From assembly GCF_004570345.1 (NCBI RefSeq), contig NZ_SPQM01000135.1, positions 1 through 12,261 on the forward strand: DNA of 12,261 bases. Reading direction: 5' to 3'. Source of the DNA: Blastococcus sp. CT_GayMR20 (GTDB lineage: Bacteria > Actinomycetota > Actinomycetes > Mycobacteriales > Geodermatophilaceae). Positions 6,919 to 12,261 of the stretch are shown one piece after another. The first letter of the stretch is position 1. Each line of letters starts with the position of its first letter. The notes below the pieces were generated by a model. That model was not told where the DNA came from, did no database searches, and saw nothing but the letters and a program-made list of their open reading frames with translations. The position numbers were made by a program, and so were the translations under genes.

Positions 6919-6969
6919 CCCTCCTGCAGGGGCCCGCCGCGAGCTTGCGAGCGGCGGGGGGCAGGAGGG
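6919..6969 (+). terminator. Large two-part hairpin behind rluB, terminator and possible dispersed repeat
   Basis: Outer arms CCCTCCTGC (6919-6927) and GCAGGAGGG (6961-6969) pair over 9 bp. Inner arms CCCGCCGC (6933-6940) and GCGGCGGG (6951-6958) pair over 8 bp, with small unequal bulges between and a 10-nt loop. TCCTTT follows. Across the loop runs a direct repeat GCGAGC-TT-GCGAGC (6939-6952). It can stop rluB transcripts, and its regular build suggests a repeated palindromic unit. The copy number cannot be seen from this window. Confidence 0.6.
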
Positions 6970-6978
6970 TCCTTTCAC

Positions 6979-6984
6979 TAGACT
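6979..6984 (+). promoter_or_regulatory. Possible -10 box for the aroH-cmk-der operon
   Basis: TAGACT matches TANNNT and lies ten bases after the hairpin. Transcription would begin near 6991, giving a leader of about 43 nt with GAGGAG before aroH. No -35 element can be recognised because that region is the G-rich arm of the hairpin. Confidence 0.35.
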
Positions 6985-7033
6985 CGACAGGGCTCCGGCG
7001 ATCCGGGCGCCGCAATCGAACGAGGAGACATGC

Positions 7034-7396
7034 ATGGCCGTCCGAGCCATCCGGGGCGCGACGCAGGTCGACGCCGATGACCGGGACCAGGTGCTCGAGG
7101 CCACCCGTGAGCTGGTCAGCGCGGTGCTGGAACGCAACGAGCTTCACCACGACGACGTGATCAGCATCCTGTTCACGGCCACGCCCGACCTGACGTCGGA
7201 GTTCCCCGCGCTCGCCGCCCGCGAGCTGGGCATGGGCGACGTGCCGCTGATGTGCGCCACGGAGATCGACGTCCCGCATGCGCTGCCGAGGGTGCTCCGC
7301 CTCATGGCGCACGTGGACACGCCGCGTTCGCGCGCCGAGGTCCAGCACGTCTACCTGCGCGGCGCGACCGCCCTCCGCCGGGACATCGCCCAGTGA
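7034..7396 (+). CDS. aroH: Monofunctional chorismate mutase, AroH class
   Basis: Chorismate mutase of the Bacillus AroH fold, converting chorismate to prephenate on the way to phenylalanine and tyrosine; active as a trimer in the cytosol. The 120 residues match the family length. Catalytic positions line up with the B. subtilis enzyme: R7 in VRAIRGAT, E77 in CATEIDV, R89 in LPRVLRLM, Y107 in VQHVYLRG and R115 in [18 protein letters not shown] is another family mark. ATG 7034 follows GAGGAG (7022-7027) by 6 nt. An ATG at 7030 is in another frame. The stop overlaps the cmk GTG. A tyrA gene, often next to it in actinomycetes, is missing here. Confidence 0.94.
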   Translation: MAVRAIRGATQVDADDRDQVLEATRELVSAVLERNELHHDDVISILFTATPDLTSEFPALAARELGMGDVPLMCATEIDVPHALPRVLRLMAHVDTPRSRAEVQHVYLRGATALRRDIAQ

Positions 7397-8085
7397 CCGG
7401 CTTCCAGGGTCAGATCACCCTCGACGGACCGTCGGGCACCGGCAAGTCCAGCGTCGCCCGCGCCGTCGCTGCCCGCCTCGGCGCCGCCTACCTGGACACC
7501 GGCGCCATGTACCGCGCCGCGACCGTCGCCGTCCTCGACGCCGGGGTGGACCTCGACGACGCCGAGGGGATCGCCCGCGCCGTCACGGCGGCGACGATCG
7601 AGGTCGGGACCACGGCCGGCGCCGAGCTGGTGCAGGTCGACGGGGTGGACGTCGCCGAGCGCATCCGCGGCGTGGAGGTGACGCGCTCGGTCTCGCCGGT
7701 CTCTGCGGTCCCGGCCGTCCGGCGCCGGCTCGTCGACCAGCAGCGCGCACTCGTCGCCGCGGCCGACGCGGTCGTCGTCGAGGGGCGCGACATCGGCACG
7801 GTCGTCCTGCCCGACGCGACCGTGAAGATCTACCTGACCGCGGCGCCGGAGGTGCGTGCCCAGCGACGGGCCGGTCAGCTCGGCCTCAGCCGGCCGGAGA
7901 AGATCGCCGCCCTGGCCGCCGACCTCCGCCGCCGCGACGAGTACGACAGCAACCGCGCCGACAGCCCGCTGCGGCCCGCCGCGGACGCCGTCGTCGTCGA
8001 CAGCACCGACCTCGACCGCGACCAGGTCGTCGACCGGGTCGTCGAGATCGCCCTCTCGGCCGTCGGGGCGGGGGAGCGGTCATGA
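7393..8085 (+). CDS. cmk: Cytidylate kinase
   Basis: CMP/dCMP kinase that makes CDP and dCDP from ATP. The 230 residues begin [15 protein letters not shown] with the P-loop GPSGTGKS (12-19), then [12 protein letters not shown] (31-42), the CMP-binding segment around [39 protein letters not shown] (from 128), and the closing [20 protein letters not shown] typical of the family. Start GTG 7393 overlaps the aroH stop as GTGA; the ribosome site is weak, so coupling to aroH is likely. The open frame runs further upstream into aroH, but that part is a shadow. The stop overlaps der as ATGA. Confidence 0.95.
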   Translation: MTGFQGQITLDGPSGTGKSSVARAVAARLGAAYLDTGAMYRAATVAVLDAGVDLDDAEGIARAVTAATIEVGTTAGAELVQVDGVDVAERIRGVEVTRSVSPVSAVPAVRRRLVDQQRALVAAADAVVVEGRDIGTVVLPDATVKIYLTAAPEVRAQRRAGQLGLSRPEKIAALAADLRRRDEYDSNRADSPLRPAADAVVVDSTDLDRDQVVDRVVEIALSAVGAGERS

Positions 8086-9425
8086 CCGAACCGACCGGGC
8101 CGCTGCCCGTCGTCGCCATCGTCGGCCGGCCGAACGTCGGCAAGTCCACGCTGGTCAACCGGATCCTCGGCCGCCGCGCAGCCGTCGTGCAGGACGTCCC
8201 GGGCGTGACGCGCGACCGCATCTCCTACGACGCGCTGTGGAACGGCAAGCGGTTCACCGTCGTCGACACGGGGGGATGGGAACCGAAGGCCACCGGCCTC
8301 GGCGCCTCGATCACCCGCCAGGCCGAATACGCGATGGAGACCGCGGACGTCATCGTGCTCGTGGTCGACAGCACCGTCGGCGCGACAGACACCGACCTGG
8401 CCGCCGCCCGCATCCTGCGGCGCAGCGACCGGCCGGTGATCCTCGTGGCCAACAAGGTCGACGACGAGCGCTCCGAGGCCGGTGCGTCGGAGCTGTGGTC
8501 GCTCGGGCTCGGCGAGCCGCAGGCGGTCAGCGCCCTGCACGGCCGCTCCAGCGGTGACCTCCTCGACCTCATCCTCGACTCGATGCCCGAGGCGCCGCGC
8601 GAGCAGCTGGAGGAGGGCGGACCGCGCCGGGTCGCGCTCGTGGGTCGGCCGAACGTCGGCAAGTCGAGCCTGCTCAACCGGCTGGCCAAGGACGAGCGGT
8701 CCGTCGTCGACTCCGTCGCCGGGACGACGGTCGACCCGGTCGACTCCATCGTCGTCCTCGGCGGCGAGGAGTGGCGGTTCGTCGACACCGCCGGCCTGCG
8801 GCGCAAGGTGAACACCGCCAGCGGCACCGAGTACTACGCCAGCCTGCGCACCGAGGCGGCGATCCAGGCGGCCGAGGTCGCCGTCGTGCTGCTCGCCGCC
8901 GACGAGGTCATCAGCGAGCAGGACCAGCGGGTCATCACCCAGGTGGTCGAGGCCGGGCGTGCCCTGGTGATCGCGATCAACAAGTGGGACACCCTTGACG
9001 AGGACCGCCGCTTCCAGCTGGAGAAGGAGATCGAGCGCGAGCTGGCTCGCGTCCGGTGGGCCTCGCGGGTCAACATCTCCGCCTCGACCGGTCGCGGCGT
9101 CAACAAGCTCGCCGACCACCTGCGCGCGGCGCTCGCCTCGTGGGAGTCCCGCGTCCCGACGTCGGAGCTCAACACCTTCGTGCGCGCGCTGGTCCAGGAG
9201 ACGCCACCCCCGGCCCGCGGGGGACGTGCACCGAAGATCAAGTACGTCACCCAGGCCGACGTCCGGCCGCCGCGGTTCGTCGTCTTCTCGACCGGGTTCC
9301 TCGAGGCCGGCTACCGCCGGTTCCTGGAACGCAAGATCCGCGAGCGCTGGGGCTTCGAGGGCAGCCCGATCGAGGTGTCGGTCAAGGTCCGCGAGGGCCG
9401 GGGGAGCGATCGGCCGAAGGGCTGA
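8082..9425 (+). CDS. der: Ribosome-assembly GTPase Der (EngA)
   Basis: Double-domain GTPase needed for assembly of the 50S ribosomal subunit. The 447 residues hold two G domains and a C-terminal KH-like domain. Domain 1 has GRPNVGKS (15-22), GVTRDR, DTGG (62-65) and NKVD (124-127). Domain 2 has GRPNVGKS (188-195), [14 protein letters not shown] (235-238) and NKWD (300-303). The KH-like part (about 360-440) includes [21 protein letters not shown] 8082 follows GGGGGAG (8070-8076) by 5 nt and overlaps the cmk stop. The usual (S/T)xxPDSIDT-like switch is VDPVDS here. Its last 44 bases are also the antisense end of the convergent transporter gene. Confidence 0.96.
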   Translation: MTEPTGPLPVVAIVGRPNVGKSTLVNRILGRRAAVVQDVPGVTRDRISYDALWNGKRFTVVDTGGWEPKATGLGASITRQAEYAMETADVIVLVVDSTVGATDTDLAAARILRRSDRPVILVANKVDDERSEAGASELWSLGLGEPQAVSALHGRSSGDLLDLILDSMPEAPREQLEEGGPRRVALVGRPNVGKSSLLNRLAKDERSVVDSVAGTTVDPVDSIVVLGGEEWRFVDTAGLRRKVNTASGTEYYASLRTEAAIQAAEVAVVLLAADEVISEQDQRVITQVVEAGRALVIAINKWDTLDEDRRFQLEKEIERELARVRWASRVNISASTGRGVNKLADHLRAALASWESRVPTSELNTFVRALVQETPPPARGGRAPKIKYVTQADVRPPRFVVFSTGFLEAGYRRFLERKIRERWGFEGSPIEVSVKVREGRGSDRPKG

Positions 9426-11556
9426 CCTCCCGACCGGGCTCGCGGGGCGTGGGCAGCCGGAGGTCGTCGGCCTGCCCGGCGGGCGGCTCCGGCTCGTCGA
9501 GCCGGTGCGCCAGCTTGCTCGGCCACCACATCCACCGGCCGACGTCGAGGGTGAGCGCGGTCACGAGCACCGAGCGCACGACGATCGTGTCGAGCAGGAC
9601 GCCCAGCGCCACCGCGATTCCCAGCTGGATCGTGAACGTCAGCGGCAGCGTGGCCAGCACCGCGAAGGTCGCGGCCAGCACCAGGCCGGCCGACGTGATG
9701 ACGCCGCCGGTCGCCGCCAGCCCGACCAGGGCAGCCCGGCGGGTGCCGTGGTCGAACGCCTCCTCGCGCACCCGCGTCATCAGGAAGATGTTGTAGTCGA
9801 TGCCCAGCGCGACGAGGAACACGAAGACGAACAGCGGGAACGAGCTGTCGGTCGTCTCGACCCCGACGACCCAGTCGAAGATCAGCGCGCTGAGCCCGAG
9901 CGCCGCGCCGTAGGACAGCACCACGGTCGCGATGAGGATCAGCGGGGCGACGACCGCCCGCAGCAGGACGGCGAGCACTGCCAGCACCACGAGCATGATC
10001 AGCGGGATGATCACCAGGTTGTCGCGCTGGGAGGCGGTCTGGACGTCGAGGTTCAGGGCGGTGTTGCCGCCCACCAGCGCCGCGCCGTCCCCGACGTCGT
10101 CCAGGGTCGAGCGGAGCGACTCGACGGTGGCGTAGGCGGCCTGGCTGTCGGGGGCGTCCGCGAGCTCCGCCTCGATCAGCGCGTCGCTCCCGATCACCTG
10201 CGGTTCCGCTACCGAGGCGATGCCGTCGGCCGCGGCCACGGCGTCCGCGACGTCGTCCGCCGTGTCCGCGGAGGTCAGGACGTGGACGGGGTTCCCGGCG
10301 GCGCCGGGGAAGTGCTCGAGTGCGACGGCGTCCCCCTGGATCGACTCGGGCGTGCCGCGGAACGAGTCGGCCGCGGTGAGTCCCTTCGCGTTCAGGCCGA
10401 ACATGGCGAACGAGGCGGCCAGCAGCAGGGCGCAGGTCACCAGCCACACCGCGCGCGGGCGGGGCTTGATCAGGCCGCCCACGCGGGCCCACAGCCCGGT
10501 CGCCGTCGGTTCCGGGCTGCCGAGCGAGGGACGCACCGGCCAGAACACCCACCGGCCGCAGATGACCAGCAGCGCCGGGAGCAGGGTCATCAGCACCAGA
10601 AGGGTCACCGCGACGCCGATCGCGGCCACGGGGCCGAGGCCGCGGGTCGAGTTCATGTCCGCGGCGACCAGGCACAGCATCCCGAGGATCACCGTGCCGC
10701 CGCTGGCGAGGACGGCCGGCCCCGCCCGGTGCACCGCCTCGGTCATGGCCTCGTGCCGGTCGGCGTGCAGCCGCAGTTCCTCGCGGTAGCGGGCGATCAG
10801 CAGGAGGGCGTAGTCGGTACCGGCGCCGACGACCAGGACGGTGAGGATGCTGGCGCTCTGCGCGTTCACCGTCAGGTCGGCATAGCGGGCGAGCAGGTAG
10901 ACGACGGCCTGCGCGCAGAACAGGGCGATGACGGCCGAGAAGATCGGCAGGATCCACAGCACCGGGCTGCGGTAGGTGAACAGCAGGATCAGGACGACGA
11001 CGCCCAGCGCCGCCAGGAGCAACGTGCTGTCGAGGCCGGAGAAGGCCTCGGACGAGTCGGCCGCCTGTCCGGCCGGACCGGTCACGTAGGCGCTCAGCCC
11101 GTCGGGCCCGTCCGACGCCTCGGCACGGATGTCGTCGACGATCGGCGCGATCGCCTCCCAGCCCCCCGAACCGGGATTGATCGGCACGATCAGCTGCGCC
11201 GCCTGTCCGTCCTCGGACGGGATCGGGCCGACGACTGTGCCGTCGAGTGCGTCGAGCTGCCCCAAGGCGGCGGCGTCGTCCGCGATGGCCTCGGTGTCGG
11301 CGGCGGTGAGCCCGTCCGCCCGCTCGTAGACGATGACGGCGGGGACGACGTCGGGGTCCGAGCCGAGCGCGATCTGGCGCTCCAGCGCGACGGTCGACTC
11401 GGCGTCGCCGGGCAGCCAGGAGGCGATGTCGTTGTCCTGCTGGTCGGTCAGCCCTCCGGCGAGCGGCGCGCAGACAGCCGCCAGCACCACCCAGAACACG
11501 AGGATGACCCACTTGAGCCGCCGACCGCTCACTCGGGACGCGAATGTCCTGCCCAT
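9382..11556 (-). CDS. MMPL-family RND-type membrane transporter
   Basis: A 724-residue inner-membrane transporter of the MMPL branch of the RND superfamily, probably driven by proton motive force and exporting a lipid or drug; the substrate is unknown. The layout is the doubled RND plan: TM1 (about 14-35), a large external loop, TM2-6, a linker near residues 345-370, TM7 (about 369-389), a second external loop, and TM8-12. Each half carries the conserved Asp-Tyr pair, D248-Y249 in [20 protein letters not shown] and D587-Y588 in [20 protein letters not shown] 11556 follows AGGGG by 7 nt and is preferred over GTG 11586. The proline- and charge-rich C-terminal tail overlaps der. No regulator gene lies beside it in the window. 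Confidence 0.93.
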   Translation of the reverse strand: MGRTFASRVSGRRLKWVILVFWVVLAAVCAPLAGGLTDQQDNDIASWLPGDAESTVALERQIALGSDPDVVPAVIVYERADGLTAADTEAIADDAAALGQLDALDGTVVGPIPSEDGQAAQLIVPINPGSGGWEAIAPIVDDIRAEASDGPDGLSAYVTGPAGQAADSSEAFSGLDSTLLLAALGVVVLILLFTYRSPVLWILPIFSAVIALFCAQAVVYLLARYADLTVNAQSASILTVLVVGAGTDYALLLIARYREELRLHADRHEAMTEAVHRAGPAVLASGGTVILGMLCLVAADMNSTRGLGPVAAIGVAVTLLVLMTLLPALLVICGRWVFWPVRPSLGSPEPTATGLWARVGGLIKPRPRAVWLVTCALLLAASFAMFGLNAKGLTAADSFRGTPESIQGDAVALEHFPGAAGNPVHVLTSADTADDVADAVAAADGIASVAEPQVIGSDALIEAELADAPDSQAAYATVESLRSTLDDVGDGAALVGGNTALNLDVQTASQRDNLVIIPLIMLVVLAVLAVLLRAVVAPLILIATVVLSYGAALGLSALIFDWVVGVETTDSSFPLFVFVFLVALGIDYNIFLMTRVREEAFDHGTRRAALVGLAATGGVITSAGLVLAATFAVLATLPLTFTIQLGIAVALGVLLDTIVVRSVLVTALTLDVGRWMWWPSKLAHRLDEPEPPAGQADDLRLPTPREPGREVSPSADRSPGPRGP

Positions 11557-11599
11557 GACCAAGCCCCTGCCCGTCGACGGCAACACCCCGTGGGTCGCG

Positions 11600-11629
11600 A
11601 CGCTAGCGACGGGGGAGCCCGGGCGTCAC
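11600..11629 (-). promoter_or_regulatory. Promoter of the MMPL transporter gene
   Basis: Read on the minus strand, GTGACG (11624-11629) as -35 is followed by an 18-bp spacer and TAGCGT (11600-11605) as -10. Transcription would start near 11593, leaving a leader of about 36 nt that contains AGGGG before ATG 11556. Confidence 0.5.
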
Positions 11630-11744
11630 CGTCTGTTGGCCCGGTCGGACGGCGTCACGGCGGGACACAGGAGGAATTCGCCGTGCGGTAACCTGCTCAG
11701 GCGGTCGTCGCGCGGCCCGGAGTCCCGGCTGCGCGCACGGCACG
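11606..11744 (+). other. Spacer between mmpL promoter and tRNA-Pro
   Basis: No gene is seen here. TAACCT (11689-11694) fits a -10 box for the tRNA, about 50 nt before its mature 5' end, but no -35 lies at a normal distance. A perfect AGGAGG (11669-11674) precedes GTG CGG TAA (11683-11691), a start followed by a stop after one codon, so it leads to no real reading frame. Confidence 0.4.
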
Positions 11745-11818
11745 CGGGCTGTAGCGCAGCTTGGTAGCGCACCTGACTGGGGGTCAGGGGGTCGCAGGTT
11801 CAAATCCTGTCAGCCCGA
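11745..11818 (+). tRNA. tRNA-Pro (anticodon GGG)
   Basis: A full cloverleaf can be drawn. Acceptor arms CGGGCTG (11745-11751) and CAGCCCG (11811-11817) pair perfectly, with discriminator A at 11818 and no encoded CCA. The D stem is GCGC/GCGC around AGCTTGGTA. The anticodon stem is CCTGA/TCAGG with the 7-base loop CTGGGGG, giving anticodon GGG at 11779-11781. The variable loop has 5 nt. The T stem GCAGG/CCTGT (one G-U pair) carries the loop TTCAAAT. The C1-G72 pair is typical of bacterial tRNA-Pro. It reads CCC and CCU codons, CCC being expected to be frequent in this GC-rich genome. Confidence 0.96.
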
Positions 11819-11830
11819 CAGTGTGATGTC

Positions 11831-11869
11831 TCAGGGGCCGTATCCGGAGAGATCCGGAACGGTCCCTGA
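11831..11869 (+). terminator. Strong 17-bp hairpin with GAGA loop behind tRNA-Pro
   Basis: TCAGGGGCCGT (11831-11841) pairs with ACGGTCCCTGA (11859-11869) over 11 bp with one G-U pair. After a single bulged A, TCCGGA (11843-11848) pairs with TCCGGA (11853-11858) around the tetraloop GAGA. It begins 12 nt after the tRNA end and has no T run behind it, a form often seen in actinobacterial terminators. Confidence 0.75.
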
Positions 11870-12055
11870 CCGCTTCCTGGAGCGGCGTGACCACCTTTCT
11901 GACCACCACTACGTCGCCCCCGGACGCGCACGACGTGCTGGCGGGGGCCGCGACGTGCACTGTCCTCGCGCCCGAGCTCTGGTGACGGGGAACGACGGGT
12001 GCCCAGGCGTGCTGGCACGTCGGGTCCAGGGTTCCGGGCAGGATCTCGTGGCGGT
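11870..12055. other. Intergenic stretch between the tRNA terminator and fliG, no convincing gene
   Basis: About 190 bp follow the tRNA hairpin up to the fliG stop. The minus-strand open frame crossing this region is out of frame with fliG and has a composition typical of antisense to GC-rich DNA. A 32-codon GTG frame on the + strand (11887-11985) has little support. No clear hairpin for fliG transcripts is seen other than the tRNA hairpin read from the opposite strand. Confidence 0.5.
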
Positions 12056-12261
12056 TCAGCCGATGAGTTCTTCCTCTGCGCCGCGGTTGAGCGCCAGCTC
12101 GCCTCGTTCTTCCATGCCTCGGATCGTGGCCACCACCTTGGCCTGGGCCTCCTCGACGGTGCGGGTGCGCACCGGGCCGAGCAGTTCGATCTCCTCGTTG
12201 AGGTTCTCGGCGGCACGCTCGGAGAGGTTCCGGACCACCTTGTCGCGGACGTCGGGCCGGA
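12056..12261 (-). CDS. fliG: Flagellar motor switch protein FliG, C-terminal end (5' part outside window)
   Basis: The minus-strand frame is open to the right edge, so only the last 67 or so residues are seen. They match the FliG C-terminal domain closely: VRDKVVRNLSERAAENL, then ELLGPVRTRTVEEAQAKVV, IRGMEERGELAL, and the final NRGAEEELIG, which recalls the GGGEELIM-type ending in other bacteria. FliG sits in the flagellar C-ring and its C-terminal domain contacts the stator MotA to make torque. The GTG at 12238 is an internal Val codon, not the start. Downstream of the stop (12056-12058), where fliH usually follows, there is only intergenic DNA and the tRNA on the other strand. Confidence 0.88.
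   Translation of the reverse strand, partial: RPDVRDKVVRNLSERAAENLNEEIELLGPVRTRTVEEAQAKVVATIRGMEERGELALNRGAEEELIG

Noticed and set aside
11669..11691. Perfect AGGAGG followed by GTG CGG TAA
   Set aside because: A start with a stop two codons later cannot encode a protein; I treat it as chance, although the sequence is striking.
11887..11985. A 32-codon GTG frame with GGAG 4 nt upstream between the tRNA terminator and fliG
   Set aside because: The ribosome site is too close, the product has no recognisable feature, and open frames of this size are common in GC-rich DNA.
11800..12216. 138-codon minus-strand frame covering the fliG end and the tRNA end
   Set aside because: It is out of frame with fliG, runs through the tRNA terminator hairpin and tRNA 3' end, and has shadow-type composition.

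Overview
This is a GC-rich actinobacterial chromosome segment. GTG starts, four-base stop/start overlaps and TANNNT -10 boxes are common, and the conserved block xerD - parA - scpA - scpB - rluB - aroH - cmk - der is present. The C-terminal end of a flagellar fliG at the right edge points to a motile lineage. Geodermatophilaceae (Blastococcus / Geodermatophilus / Modestobacter type) is my best guess, but it is inferred from gene order and composition only.

Left part (1-5126, all + strand): the 3' two thirds of alanine dehydrogenase (ald) overlap by four bases with xerD, which appears to use a CTG start. A 216-bp regulatory gap follows, then an orphan ParA-type ATPase, translationally coupled to a small ribbon-helix-helix (RHH) protein that looks like its DNA-binding partner. 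Next come scpA and scpB, the kleisin and winged-helix subunits of SMC condensin. The theme is chromosome dimer resolution, segregation and compaction.

Middle (5134-9425): an alpha/beta hydrolase on the minus strand lies convergent to scpB and divergent from rluB, separating two genes that are usually adjacent. After rluB (23S rRNA pseudouridine synthase) there is a large two-part hairpin. Then comes a tightly coupled operon of AroH-type chorismate mutase, cytidylate kinase and the ribosome-assembly GTPase Der. The tyrA often found between aroH and cmk in actinomycetes is absent.

Right part (9382-12261): an MMPL/RND-type membrane transporter on the minus strand overlaps the 3' end of der by 44 bp. 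It is followed by tRNA-Pro(GGG), a 17-bp hairpin with a GNRA-type loop just behind the tRNA, about 190 bp with no convincing gene, and the C-terminal part of FliG running off the window on the minus strand.

No gene-free stretch exceeds 300 bases. The longest are 1761-1976 (parA control region), 11557-11744 (mmpL promoter and tRNA leader) and 11819-12055 (tRNA terminator, then nothing convincing). I see no IS element, phage gene or CRISPR. The least conventional item is the ParA-RHH pair next to the condensin genes, with repeated sequence in its own leader.
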